DNA of 64,000 bases from Streptomyces plumbidurans (GCF_019857225.1 NZ_JAFJSY010000043.1:1-64000), one strand, 5' to 3'; shown: positions 32,416-42,107, counted from the stretch's first letter. Numbers and translations are program-made. The notes: generated from the letters alone by a model not told the origin.

Positions 32416-34577
32416 GGCTGTTCACCTTCTTCAACGAGGGGTTCGGGCTCTTCGGCGGTGGGTCCGGCCTCCTCGGCGGCAGGTTCGGCCCCTACGGCGA
32501 TGAATTCGGCGTCTACGGCGGTGAGTTCGGCGTCTTCGGCGGTGAGTTCGCCCCTTTCGCCGATGAATGCGGCCCCGTGCTCCGCGTCGGTCTGCGGATA
32601 CCAGCAGGCGACCCGGTGGCCCGGCTCGACCATCTCCAGCCGCGGGTCGTCCGTGCGGCACCGGTCCTGCGCGAAGGGGCACCGGGCCGCGAAAGCGCAC
32701 CCGGCCGGTATCCGGTCCGGTGTCACAGGCCGCCCCGGGATGACGGTGAGCGGCCTGTCGAGTTCGGTCTCCATGTGCGGCACCGCGGCGATGAGCGCAC
32801 GTGTGTAGGGGTGTTGGGCCGTGGTGAGCAGCCGGTCCGAGGGGAGTTCCTCGACGATGCGCCCGGCGTACATCACCAGGACGCGGTCGCAGGTCTGCGC
32901 CACCACGTTGATGTCATGGCTGATCAGCAGGAGCGCGACGCCGTCCCCGGCGCGGATTCGGTCCAGCAGCCGCAGCACCTGCCGCTGCACGGTGACGTCC
33001 AGCGCCGTCGTGGGCTCGTCGGCGACGATGAGTCGGGGCCGGCCCATCAGAGCGAGGGCGATCATCGCGCGCTGGCGCATCCCGCCGGACAACTCGTGCG
33101 GGTACTGCGCAGCCCGCCGTTCGGCCGCCGATATCCGTACCTGGCGCAGTCGTTCGACGGCCCGCGACAGTGCCTCGGGTCGGCTGCTCCCGAGGTGCTG
33201 CTCCGCCGTCTCGGACAGCTGCCGCCCGATCCGCATGGTGGGGTTGAAGGAGGTCATGGGGTCCTGGAAGACCATGGCGAGCGAGGTGCCGAGCAGGCGC
33301 CGGTTGACGGCGCCGTGCGCCGGCTCGGTGAGCAGGGACGTACCGAGGAACTCGATCCGGTCGGCGTCCACCGCACCGGGATGCTCCACCAACCGGCTCA
33401 CGGCGAGCGCGGTGAGGCTCTTGCCGGACCCCGACTCCCCCACGACGCCCACTGCCTCGCCCTCGCCGACGTGGAAGCCGACCCCGCGCACCGCGGTGAC
33501 CGGACCGTCCGGGCCAGGGAAGCTCACCCGCAGCCCCTCCACCCTCAACACCGGCTGTTTGTTGGGGGCTTCGGCGTCATCCGCCACCGGTACCACCGCC
33601 GTGGCCGGGGTGGCCGTGGGCGACTTGGTGGGGCGTAGGGCGCGCGACCAGGACGCGGTGGGAACACCGACGGCCTTGGCCACGGCCTCTCCGGTGAGGT
33701 TGAAGGCCAGTCCGGCGATCACCACGGCGGCGCCCGGCGCCAGGGCGGCGGCGGGGTGGGTGTAGATGCCGTTGAGGCCCTCGCCGAGCAGCCGTCCCCA
33801 GTCGTACGACGGTGCCTGCACGCCCAGGCCGAGGAAGGAGAGCCCGGAGAAGGCGAGCAGCGCGCCGCCCGCGCCGATGGTGGCATTGACGATCAGCGGG
33901 TCGGAGACGTTCGGCAGGACATGGCGGGTGAGGACGCGCACGCGGCCGACTCCGGCGACGCGGGCCGCGTGGACGTAGTCCCGTTCGCTGAGGGACGCCA
34001 CCAGGGTCTGGGTGAGCCGGGCGAAGCCGGGTGCCATCGCGAAGCCGATGGCGAGGACCGCGCCCTTGGCGCCGACCCCGAACACCACGGCGAAGAACAG
34101 CGCGAGCAGCAGCCCGGGGAAGGCCACGGCGACGTTGACGACCGCGGTCACCATTCGTCCGCCGCGGCGTCCCAGCAGGGCCGGTGCCACGCCGAGCACC
34201 AGGCCGGTCGCGACGCCCAGCGCGGTGGCGAGCAGGGCCAGGGCGATCGACAGCCGGGTGGCGACCAGCAACCGGTAGAAGATGTCCCGGCCCAGGTTGT
34301 CCGTGCCCAGCCAGTGCCGTCCCGAGGACCCCTGGAGGATCTGGCCGGTATCGATGGCGTCGGCTCGGCCGGACCACAGCAGCGGGGCGAACACCGCCAG
34401 CAGCAGGACGAGCAGCAGCAGCGTGGCCGCGCACCAGCCGAGCGGGGAACGCAGCACGCCGAGCAACCGGTTGCCGCCCGGTCGACCCCGCACATCACCG
34501 TCCTGCGCGGCGGCGCGGATCCCGCCTTGGGTTTCCTGCTCCTCGCCGGCCCTGAGGGCCTCGAACTCCACCGCCAT
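32412..34577 (-). CDS. Fused peptide ABC permease (DppC) and ATPase (DppD) with an acidic heptad tail
   Basis: 721 residues. Residues 40-315 are a DppC-type permease with six helices and the EAA loop (AARVAGVGRVRVLTRHVLPN). A 25-residue linker leads to an ATPase from residue 342 (LRVEGLRVSF): Walker A GESGSGKS (380-387), signature LSGGMRQRA, Walker B LIVADEPTTALD, and the Dpp Cys region (AGCAFAARCPF, CRTDDPRL). These are normally two proteins. The last 45 residues are six 7-residue acidic repeats (ELTAVDA type), encoded by 21-bp repeats at 32430-32560. Confidence 0.9.
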   Translation of the reverse strand: MAVEFEALRAGEEQETQGGIRAAAQDGDVRGRPGGNRLLGVLRSPLGWCAATLLLLVLLLAVFAPLLWSGRADAIDTGQILQGSSGRHWLGTDNLGRDIFYRLLVATRLSIALALLATALGVATGLVLGVAPALLGRRGGRMVTAVVNVAVAFPGLLLALFFAVVFGVGAKGAVLAIGFAMAPGFARLTQTLVASLSERDYVHAARVAGVGRVRVLTRHVLPNVSDPLIVNATIGAGGALLAFSGLSFLGLGVQAPSYDWGRLLGEGLNGIYTHPAAALAPGAAVVIAGLAFNLTGEAVAKAVGVPTASWSRALRPTKSPTATPATAVVPVADDAEAPNKQPVLRVEGLRVSFPGPDGPVTAVRGVGFHVGEGEAVGVVGESGSGKSLTALAVSRLVEHPGAVDADRIEFLGTSLLTEPAHGAVNRRLLGTSLAMVFQDPMTSFNPTMRIGRQLSETAEQHLGSSRPEALSRAVERLRQVRISAAERRAAQYPHELSGGMRQRAMIALALMGRPRLIVADEPTTALDVTVQRQVLRLLDRIRAGDGVALLLISHDINVVAQTCDRVLVMYAGRIVEELPSDRLLTTAQHPYTRALIAAVPHMETELDRPLTVIPGRPVTPDRIPAGCAFAARCPFAQDRCRTDDPRLEMVEPGHRVACWYPQTDAEHGAAFIGERGELTAEDAELTAVDAEFIAVGAEPAAEEAGPTAEEPEPLVEEGEQP

Positions 34578-34580
34578 CGG

Positions 34581-35633
34581 TCAGCTCTCCCGGATCGCGG
34601 AACGAGGGTCGAGCAGGGCCAGCGCGACGTCGACAGCGACGTTCACCAGCAGCACGCCGGTGCCGTAGACGAGGACGACGCCCTGCACGACGGGGTAGTC
34701 CTTGGACAGGATCGACTGCACGATGGTGCTGCCCAGGCCCGGCCAGGCGAAGACGTTCTCCACCAGCACGGTGCCGGCCACCAGGCTGCTCAGCAGCAGG
34801 CCGCCGATGGTGAGGCTCGCGGTCACGGCGTTGGGCAGGGCGTGCCGCAGATAGATCCTGCGGGGTGGCAGGCGTTTGGCGCGGGCGGTGCGGATGTAGT
34901 CCGCGTTCAGCACCGACGCCATCTCGATGCGCACGATGCGGGCCAGGACCGCCGCCGGGCCGGCGGCCAGGGACAGCACGGGCAGCACATAGGAGGACGG
35001 TCCGCCTCGGCCCGCGACCGGGAACCAGCCCAGTTGCACGCCGAAGACCCAGACGAGTCCCACGGCGAGGAGGAACTCCGGGATCGTCGCCACCAGGACA
35101 CTGGTCGAGGTGAACACGAGCTCGCCGCCGTGGTGACGGCCACCGCGGGTCAGCACCGCCATCACCGTGCCCAGCGGCACCGACACCACCACCGCCAGCA
35201 GGAAGGACGCCACAGCGAGCGCGGCGGTGGACGGCAGCCGGTCACCGATCACCTGGCTCACGGGCAGGCCGCTGGTCACCGAGGTGCCGAGGTCTCCCCC
35301 TGCCAGGTTGCGCAGGAAACGCCAGTACTGCGTCGGCAGCGAGTCGTTCAGCCCCAGCATCTCCCGGCGCTGCTGCACCACCTGCTGCGAGGCGTTCATG
35401 CCGAGCGCGGCGCGTACGGGGTCGCCGGGGATGAGGTGGATCATCGCGAACGCCGCCGTGACCAGCACCCACACGGACAGCGCCAGCCGGGTCAGACGGC
35501 GCGCCGCGAAGCGGGCCCAGGGGTTCTCCAGCAGGCCGCTGACCAGGCCCGGCAAGGCGTGCGACTGCTCGGTGCCGGGACCGGAACCGGGGCCTGGGCC
35601 CGTGAGGAGCTGGTCGGCCGTCCGTGCGTTCAT
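34581..35633 (-). CDS. Peptide ABC transporter permease (DppB type)
   Basis: 350 residues from ATG 35633 (MNARTADQLL). A cytoplasmic Gly/Pro-rich N-terminus of about 45 residues precedes the first helix (LALSVWVLVTAAFAMIHLIPGDPVRAALG), then the conserved DppB loop and five more helices, with the EAA-type segment YIRTARAKRLPPRRIYLRHALPNA. It should form the channel with the DppC half of the next gene, 3 bases downstream. Confidence 0.92.
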   Translation of the reverse strand: MNARTADQLLTGPGPGSGPGTEQSHALPGLVSGLLENPWARFAARRLTRLALSVWVLVTAAFAMIHLIPGDPVRAALGMNASQQVVQQRREMLGLNDSLPTQYWRFLRNLAGGDLGTSVTSGLPVSQVIGDRLPSTAALAVASFLLAVVVSVPLGTVMAVLTRGGRHHGGELVFTSTSVLVATIPEFLLAVGLVWVFGVQLGWFPVAGRGGPSSYVLPVLSLAAGPAAVLARIVRIEMASVLNADYIRTARAKRLPPRRIYLRHALPNAVTASLTIGGLLLSSLVAGTVLVENVFAWPGLGSTIVQSILSKDYPVVQGVVLVYGTGVLLVNVAVDVALALLDPRSAIRES

Positions 35634-35661
35634 CCGTGTGCCTCCGGGTACGGCCGGCCGG

Positions 35662-37248
35662 TCATCCGACCATGCGGATCGTGGTCGGGGCGACGGAGCC
35701 GTCGGCCATGTCGAAGGTCGCGCCGTTGCCGAACACCGGCGTGGCCAGGTCGGCGAAGGGCACGACGTCGGCCTGCCGGAACAGCGCCTTCTCGGCGGCG
35801 GCCCATTCGGTACAGCCCTTCGCGCCGGTGAGCGCCGAGGCGGCCTTGACGTGGGCCTGGTACGCGGCGTTGTCGATCGAACCGAAGTTGTTCCCGCGTG
35901 GCGGGGTGGCACCCGAGACGAAAGGGACCGCCTGGGTGGGCAGGGTCACCGTCAGGGGCAGGAACATGGCGTCCCAGGAGCCCTGTCCGGAGATGACCTG
36001 GTCGAACTGGCTGTCGGCAGCGCCTCGCAGGGTGACCTTCACACCGGCCTTCTGCCAGACGGAGCGCAGCAGTTCCGCGGCGTTCTGCATCGGGGCGCCG
36101 CGGCTGCTCGGGTAGTAGAAGGTCAACGCGAGCTTCTTGCCGTCCTTCTGCCGAACGCCGTCGGAGCCCTTGGTCCAGCCGGCCTTGTCGAGGGCGGCCT
36201 CCGCGGCGGCCAGGTCGTGGCCCGGCAGGTTGCCGGCGACGGTGTCCGAGGTGCACGGTCCCTGGCCTTTGGCGACCAGGCCGGTGGGCGCTTCTCCGCT
36301 GCCGCTTGTGACCACCTTGCGCAGCTGCGTCAGGTCGAGGGCCTGCGTCAGCGCACGTCTGACCTCGGGGGCGGCCGTCGGCTCGCCGCGTCCCTGGTTG
36401 AACCACAGCTCACCCAGTGGCGCGTGCACCGCACGCTTGAAGTCGAGCCGGGCCGCCACCCGTTCCTTGTCCTGACCGGCGATCAGGGCCGCGTTGACCT
36501 CCCGGGCGAGCAACAGGTTGGCAGCGGTGGTCTCGTTGCTGACGACCTTCAGCACGACGGTGTCCGGAAGCCCCGCGGCATCGGCCTTCGAGCCGCCCGG
36601 CCCCCACGCATAGTCCTTGCGCCGGGTGAAGGTGTAGTGGTCGTCGACGACGGCCTGGGTGAGCGTGAACATGCCGGTGCCCGAGCCGCCCCGCTTCAGG
36701 ATCGAACGGTTGGTGAGGCCCTTGCGGCACACGATGGGCAACGTGCCCACGTTGCGGCCGAGGAAGGCGTCGGCGCTCGGTGCGGTCACCGTGACGGTGC
36801 GGGATGCGTCGTCCGCCTTCGCCTTCGCTCCGACCGGCACATACAGCCCCGCCACGGTCGACCCGCTCTTCGGGTCACCGGCGTAGTTGATGTTGTCGGC
36901 CACGTCCTTCGCGGTGAGCGGGGTGCCGTCGGAGCAGGTGACGCCCTTGCGCAGGGTGTAACTCGCTGTCGTGGGCGTGCTCTTGTAGGAACTCGCCAGC
37001 GAGGGGACCTCCTTGCCGGAGGCGTCGACGGCCACCAGTGAGTCGTACATGAACAGGTCGGTCTGGTGCGCGACGGACAGTGTGGTGGCGTGCGGGTCGA
37101 GGTTGCCGGGGTCGGCGGGTATGGCGTAGGTGAAGGTCCCGCCGGCGGCGGGTCGGCCGGACGTGCTGGTGCCGCCACCGCTGCACGCGGTCAGCACGAG
37201 CGTCAGCGCCCCGGCCATCGCGATCGTCGTCGTCCCTGCGTACTTCAT
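35662..37248 (-). CDS. Peptide-binding lipoprotein (SBP family 5)
   Basis: 528 residues. Lipoprotein signal with lipobox LTAC (Cys22). The mature part is a family 5 binding protein: GGTFTYAIPADPGNLDPH, YDSLVAVDASGKEVPSLASS, then CSDGTPLTAKDVADNINY, and a C-terminal domain with the aromatic pocket region (GNNFGSIDNAAYQAHV). Such proteins capture oligopeptides or other linear solutes and set import specificity. A run of Cys (C101, C171, C302, C468 approx.) is unusual and may form disulfides. Cotranscribed with the permeases. Confidence 0.9.
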   Translation of the reverse strand: MKYAGTTTIAMAGALTLVLTACSGGGTSTSGRPAAGGTFTYAIPADPGNLDPHATTLSVAHQTDLFMYDSLVAVDASGKEVPSLASSYKSTPTTASYTLRKGVTCSDGTPLTAKDVADNINYAGDPKSGSTVAGLYVPVGAKAKADDASRTVTVTAPSADAFLGRNVGTLPIVCRKGLTNRSILKRGGSGTGMFTLTQAVVDDHYTFTRRKDYAWGPGGSKADAAGLPDTVVLKVVSNETTAANLLLAREVNAALIAGQDKERVAARLDFKRAVHAPLGELWFNQGRGEPTAAPEVRRALTQALDLTQLRKVVTSGSGEAPTGLVAKGQGPCTSDTVAGNLPGHDLAAAEAALDKAGWTKGSDGVRQKDGKKLALTFYYPSSRGAPMQNAAELLRSVWQKAGVKVTLRGAADSQFDQVISGQGSWDAMFLPLTVTLPTQAVPFVSGATPPRGNNFGSIDNAAYQAHVKAASALTGAKGCTEWAAAEKALFRQADVVPFADLATPVFGNGATFDMADGSVAPTTIRMVG

Positions 37249-37299
37249 GGTGTCTCCAGCGGAAGGTCGCGGGCCGAGGCTCGCTGTCGGCCCGGGGCA

Positions 37300-38688
37300 T
37301 CACTGAGCGGTACGGCGGTCCGCCCTGCCGGTGTGCAGGAACTGCGCGGGGCCGTCGGGCGTGCGCCCGACGAAGGCGTACGGCTGGTGGAAGCCGTGCT
37401 CCTCCTCCTTGGCGATGAGCGTGTCGCCGTCGAAGGCGACCAGCTCGACCGTGGTGGTCTCCATGCCCATGTCGGCAGCGAGCCCCTTGGGGACGCAGGT
37501 CACCCAGACCCGGCGGTCGTCGTCCTGGGTGACGGTGTTGTCGAACATGCGGGAGCTGTACGTGCCCAAAAAGCGGCCCGCGTCGACGGGTTGGGGGTCG
37601 GCGGGCGGCACCGGCATGGCGGGCAGGTCGACGTCCGCCAGTTCTCGCAGCAGGTGGCCCACGACCGCGTGGTAGAGGCCGAGGGTGTTGCCGCCGTTGG
37701 TCAGCAGGGCGATGGCGAGGTCGTGCTCGGGCACCAGCCGCATGAAGGCGGACTGCCCGATGGTGGAGCCGTCGTGCCCGATGAGCCCGGTGTCCTCACC
37801 GTCGAAGATCTCCCAGCCGAGCCCCCAGGCGTCACCCATCACGCCGAGGCGGGGCAGCTCCACCTCCCGCTCGCGCATGGCCTTGGCCGTGGCCTCGCTC
37901 AGTACGACGTTGCCGTTGTCGGCCGTGCCGTCGTTGAGGTGCATCCGGGCGAAGGCCAGCAGGTCGCGCGGGCGCATGGCGAGCAGGGAGCCCGCGGGCG
38001 AGTTCGAGGGGGCGATGTTCCATACGGGCGCAGGCTGAAGAGGCTCTCCGGGAGAGGGCGGCAGATGTCCGACCGCGGCCCGGTAAAGGATGGCCTCGTC
38101 CGCTCCGTGCGCCGCGTGGGTGAGACCGAGCGGAGTGAACAGGTGGTCACGCAGACAGGCGCCGTAGGGCTTGCCGCGCACCACCTCGACGAGCCGGCCC
38201 AGTACGCAGTAGCCCGCGTTGTTGTACGAGAACAGCTCGCCCGGCGCGAAGAGTTGAGGGACGTCGCCCAGACCGGCGACGTACTTCTCCACACAGTCGT
38301 CGTCCTTGCCCGTGTCCGTGAAGATGTCACCCTCGAACCCGGCGGTGTGGTTGAGGAGTTGCCTGACGGTGATCGCCGCCGCGGCGGACTCGTCGGCGAT
38401 ACGGAACTCCGGCAGGCGACCGCGTATCGGGGCGTCGAGCTCGACCAGGCCCTCGTCGACGAGCTGCATCACCAGGGTCGCGGTCCACACCTTGGTGATG
38501 GAACCGATCTGGAACAGTGTCTCGGCGTTCGCCTCCACCCCGGTCGACAGGCTCAGCACACCCGCACCGTGGTCGGCGACCTCTCCACCCAGGTCCACGG
38601 CGACCGCCGCACCCGGTACCTCGTACTCGTCGAGCAACGCGGGCAGTTGCTCTTCCCACCAGGCTCGTATCCGGTCGAGTTTCGTCAT
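37300..38688 (-). CDS. Cytoplasmic serine beta-lactamase-fold (S12) hydrolase
   Basis: 462 residues. Nucleophile motif SITK (S63, K66), Y155-N-N157, and a GHDG segment in place of the usual KTG. No signal peptide precedes it (MTKLDRIRAWWEEQL). The C-terminal 110 residues form a lipocalin-like strand domain as in S12 esterases and D-aminopeptidases. It parallels the C-terminal half of the S9-S12 fusion along its length (FQIGSxxKVWTA, VMQLVDEGL, HTxGxxGDxFTDTG, DDDCxEKYVAGL), so one arose by duplication. First gene of the run, 51 bases before the binding protein. Confidence 0.9.
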   Translation of the reverse strand: MTKLDRIRAWWEEQLPALLDEYEVPGAAVAVDLGGEVADHGAGVLSLSTGVEANAETLFQIGSITKVWTATLVMQLVDEGLVELDAPIRGRLPEFRIADESAAAAITVRQLLNHTAGFEGDIFTDTGKDDDCVEKYVAGLGDVPQLFAPGELFSYNNAGYCVLGRLVEVVRGKPYGACLRDHLFTPLGLTHAAHGADEAILYRAAVGHLPPSPGEPLQPAPVWNIAPSNSPAGSLLAMRPRDLLAFARMHLNDGTADNGNVVLSEATAKAMREREVELPRLGVMGDAWGLGWEIFDGEDTGLIGHDGSTIGQSAFMRLVPEHDLAIALLTNGGNTLGLYHAVVGHLLRELADVDLPAMPVPPADPQPVDAGRFLGTYSSRMFDNTVTQDDDRRVWVTCVPKGLAADMGMETTTVELVAFDGDTLIAKEEEHGFHQPYAFVGRTPDGPAQFLHTGRADRRTAQ

Positions 38689-38925
38689 GCCGTGAACGTA
38701 GGGCCGCGCCCGCCGCCCCGATTCGTGACAGCGAACAAAGCCTCCCCCACGACTCCGTACGCCTGCACGAAGTCAGCGCCGGCAGGCCTGTGCCGAGGCC
38801 TCGCTCCACCGCCCGATCACACAACTCACTGCCCTACTGGGTTTTTCGGGCAGCCGCGGCGTCGTTCGGGGGACGGTGCCGGGTCCAAGGTCGGGCGTTC
38901 GGGGCGTGAGCCCGGTCGCGGGCTC

Positions 38926-41376
38926 TCACTCCAGCAGCAGCCGCGTCATCGATCTTGGTTCGTGGCCCGATGCCAGCCATGCCGTGGCCGCCGCGGTGAG
39001 CGGGAGGCCGACGGCGGTCAGGGCGAGGGGGAGGTAGGGGGCGCGGGCGAGGGTGCCCAGGTCGTCGGCGTAGGCGGCGAGGAGGATCGCGTAGGCTCCC
39101 GCGCCGCCCAGCAGGACGCCGCCCAGGGCGAGGAACCCGGCCGTCGCGGCCGTGAGGTTGCGCCGGATCGTCGTGGTCGCCCCGGTCGCCGTGAGCGTGC
39201 GCAGTTCGTCCGCTGCCTGGCCGCGGATCGTGCCGACGGTCATCGCGAGCACGCCGAGCGCCAGTACGGTGCCGCCGGCCACGGATGTCCAGCGCAGGGT
39301 GGCGAGTGTGTCCTGCTGGTCGCGGGCCTCGGTGACCAGGCCGTTGGCGGCGGCCAGATCGCGGGCTGCGGTGAGCTGCGCGGTGGTCAGGCCGTGTGGG
39401 GCCTGGATGAACCAGCCGACGGTGATCGGGTGCCAGCCGAGCCGGTGCAGTGCCGCGGGGGTGAGGAAGGCGTTGGGCACCGAGGTGTAGGCCGTGCCCC
39501 TGATGTGCTGGGTCCGGGCGGAGAGGTCGCGCTGCACGCTGCCCAGGAACTCCAGCCGGTTGCGGTTGGGGGTCAGCACGTCCGTGTCGGCGCGGGCCGC
39601 CGCCAGGTCGAAGCCGAAACGCTGCGCCGCCTCGGGGGTTGCGACGTACAGCGCCAAGCTGCGCCAGGTGTGCGCTCCCGCCTGCCGGCCGAGTTCCATG
39701 ACCGGCTGCCCGTCGCCCGCGTCCACGTCGCCACCCTTGGACTGCGGGGTCTCGGGCGCATACGCCATCTCCAGCGGCGTCATCGTGGCGCCCAGGGCGG
39801 CGGCGTACTGGCCGACGGTGCCGCGCACCCGGGCCAGTTCGGCGGGACTGAGACGGGGGATGACGGGTTCCTTGGAACCGATCCGGATGAGGAGTTGGCC
39901 TGCCGCGAGGTTGCCCCGGTCAGCTGTCACCTGGCTTGCGGCGGCCAGCACGGACACGGCCACCGGGATGCCGATGGCGAGGGTGATCGCGGCGAGGGCG
40001 GCGCCGGAGCGGGCCTGGTGGCGTCCGAGGCCCCGCAGGGCGAGTCGCGCGGTGAAGGGCAGCCGGGTGGCTGTCGCGGCCAGCGTCCGGATACACAAGG
40101 GGCTGAGCAGAAGCAGGCCGAGGACGAACAGGGTGATGCCCAGCGAGATGAGCAGTCCGTTGGTGCGGTGTGCCGCCATCAGGGCACAAATGCCTGCGGC
40201 CAGCAGGGGTGCCGCCGCCCAGAGCGATTGCCGAGCCGGCACCGGGCGGGGCGGCCGCGCCGAGAGTGCCCGGGTGGCGGGGATGCGGGCCACCGTGCGG
40301 GCGGGCCACCAGGCTGCGGCCGTCGGCGCCGCCACGGCGGTCAGCGTCAAAAGGGCGAGCAGGGCCCAGGGCAGGGCGAGTCGGTCGATGCGGTGGCCGG
40401 CGGCCTGCTCCAGGTGCGGGGCGAGCGGCAGCCAGGCGACGGTGCCGGCGAGGGTGCCGGCGGCCGCGGCGAGGACACCGGTCAGGGCTCCGTGGGCGAG
40501 CAGAACGAGCCGTAGGTGGCGGGGGGTTGCACCGATCGAGGCCAGGATCCCGAGCTGACGCAGGCGGCGCTGGGCGAGGACGGCGAAGCCGGCGGCGGCG
40601 ACCAGCGAGACGAGTAGCAGCACGATGCTGGCCAGGGCGAAGACGGCGGCTGTGACCGGCTGGCCCGGGCCCTTGCGGTCCAGGATGAATTTGGGGCTGT
40701 CGTCGGCCTGCCGGTATGCGGAGAAGGTATTTGGCGTGGCGTCGGCGAACACAACGGCCGAGGTCGCCGGGCGGTCCGCGACCTGTGGGCCGGGGGCGCT
40801 CAGAGCGAAGAGGTCGGCGAGCTTGTGCGGGTTTTCCACCAGGCCCGTGACGTGCAGCCGCTGTCCGTCGAGGGTGGCGTATGCGCCGGGCCGGGTATGG
40901 AAGAGGTCCGCGGCCACTCGGGTCAGGGCGACTTCCGTGGCCGAGACCGGATAGCGTCCGGCGACCAGCCGCAGCATGGGTGCGCTGTAGCGGCCATGGG
41001 GATTTTGTGCGCGGACGTCCAGTGCCCGCACCGAGCCGGGAATGGGCACGGCACGGTGGGAGATGACTTCCACGGTGCCCAACTGTGCTCGGGCGGCTGC
41101 TATTTGGACGCGGATCTGGTGCGTACTGCTGCCGTCGAGGCGTACCCGCTGCTGCGCTGAGCCGAAGGTGCCGGCGTCGGAGGGCGGATAGGCGTGTGCG
41201 GCGGCGAGGCCGCAGACGGCCGCGGCAACGGTGAAGGCGAGGAGGCAGACCAGCAGCAGCTGCTGTCGCCACTCGCGCCGCAGCATCCGCCACACCCAGC
41301 GCACCACGGCGCCGCGTGCGGGCAGGCCGCCGTCCGGCGGGCGGGTGTGCGGCGGGGCGGTGATCAAGGCGCTCAC
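38926..41376 (-). CDS. FtsX-type ABC exporter permease
   Basis: 816 residues from GTG 41376, which overlaps the ATPase stop (GTGA). Layout: N-terminal helix (LLLVCLLAFTVAAAVCGLAAAHA), a large extracytoplasmic domain (about 55-290), three FtsX helices with VLAQRRLRQLGILASIGATPRHLRLVLL, a second basic start (LALRGLGRHQARSGAALAAITLAI), a second extracytoplasmic domain and three more helices. This MacB-like double unit exports peptides, lipids or antibiotics, or passes envelope signals. It is regulated by the PadR gene upstream. Confidence 0.88.
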   Translation of the reverse strand: MSALITAPPHTRPPDGGLPARGAVVRWVWRMLRREWRQQLLLVCLLAFTVAAAVCGLAAAHAYPPSDAGTFGSAQQRVRLDGSSTHQIRVQIAAARAQLGTVEVISHRAVPIPGSVRALDVRAQNPHGRYSAPMLRLVAGRYPVSATEVALTRVAADLFHTRPGAYATLDGQRLHVTGLVENPHKLADLFALSAPGPQVADRPATSAVVFADATPNTFSAYRQADDSPKFILDRKGPGQPVTAAVFALASIVLLLVSLVAAAGFAVLAQRRLRQLGILASIGATPRHLRLVLLAHGALTGVLAAAAGTLAGTVAWLPLAPHLEQAAGHRIDRLALPWALLALLTLTAVAAPTAAAWWPARTVARIPATRALSARPPRPVPARQSLWAAAPLLAAGICALMAAHRTNGLLISLGITLFVLGLLLLSPLCIRTLAATATRLPFTARLALRGLGRHQARSGAALAAITLAIGIPVAVSVLAAASQVTADRGNLAAGQLLIRIGSKEPVIPRLSPAELARVRGTVGQYAAALGATMTPLEMAYAPETPQSKGGDVDAGDGQPVMELGRQAGAHTWRSLALYVATPEAAQRFGFDLAAARADTDVLTPNRNRLEFLGSVQRDLSARTQHIRGTAYTSVPNAFLTPAALHRLGWHPITVGWFIQAPHGLTTAQLTAARDLAAANGLVTEARDQQDTLATLRWTSVAGGTVLALGVLAMTVGTIRGQAADELRTLTATGATTTIRRNLTAATAGFLALGGVLLGGAGAYAILLAAYADDLGTLARAPYLPLALTAVGLPLTAAATAWLASGHEPRSMTRLLLE

Positions 41377-42107
41377 CGGCCGCTCTCCCCGGGGGAGGGC
41401 AGCAGGATCTCCGGCCCGTCCGGCGCCGCACTGGTGTCGACGATGCGGCCGTCGCGTACGAACACGACCCGGTCTGCCCAGGAGGCGAGTTGGGCTTCGT
41501 GGGTGACCAGCACAGCGCCCGCGCCCTGCCGGCACGCGGAGCGGATGAGGCGCATCACGCCCTCGCTGGTGTCGGTGTCCAGGGCGCCGGTGGGTTCGTC
41601 GGCGAGCAGCAGTCGCCGCTCGCCGACCAGGGCCCGGGCGATGGCCACCCGCTGGCGCATGCCCCCGGAGAGCTCGTCGGGGAAGGCGCTCGCGCGGTCG
41701 GCCATCCCGAGCTCCTCAAGGGCGCGCAGGCCCTCGGCGCGGGCCTGTCGCGCCCTCATGCCGTCGAGTTCGAGAGGCATGCTGATGTTCTCCACGGCGG
41801 TGAGGCCGGCCAGCAGGTTGAAGTCCTGGAAGACATAGCCGATATGGCGGCGGCGCAGACGGGCCCGGGCGTTGGGGCTCAGGCCGGACAACGGGGTGCC
41901 CTCGAAGAACACCTGGCCTTCGGTGGGTTCTTCCAGGCTCCCGGCGATGGTGAGCAGGGTCGACTTACCGGAGCCGCTGGGGCCCATGACGGCGACGAGT
42001 TCTCCCGCACATACCTGGAGATCGACGTCGTGGAGAGCGCGTACGCAGGCGGGTCCGGCGCCGTACGTCTTGGAGACGCTGCAGAGTTCGAGCAGGGCGG
42101 CGGTCAT
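41373..42107 (-). CDS. ABC exporter ATP-binding protein (LolD/MacB type)
   Basis: 244 residues from ATG 42107 (MTAALLELCSVSKTYGAG). Walker A GPSGSGKST, Q-loop IGYVFQDFNLLAGLTAVENI, signature LSGGMRQRVAIAR, Walker B LLLADEPTGALD, H-loop VTHE. It pairs with the FtsX-type permease and overlaps both neighbours by 4 bases, giving a coupled PadR-ATPase-permease operon. Confidence 0.92.
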   Translation of the reverse strand: MTAALLELCSVSKTYGAGPACVRALHDVDLQVCAGELVAVMGPSGSGKSTLLTIAGSLEEPTEGQVFFEGTPLSGLSPNARARLRRRHIGYVFQDFNLLAGLTAVENISMPLELDGMRARQARAEGLRALEELGMADRASAFPDELSGGMRQRVAIARALVGERRLLLADEPTGALDTDTSEGVMRLIRSACRQGAGAVLVTHEAQLASWADRVVFVRDGRIVDTSAAPDGPEILLPSPGESGR

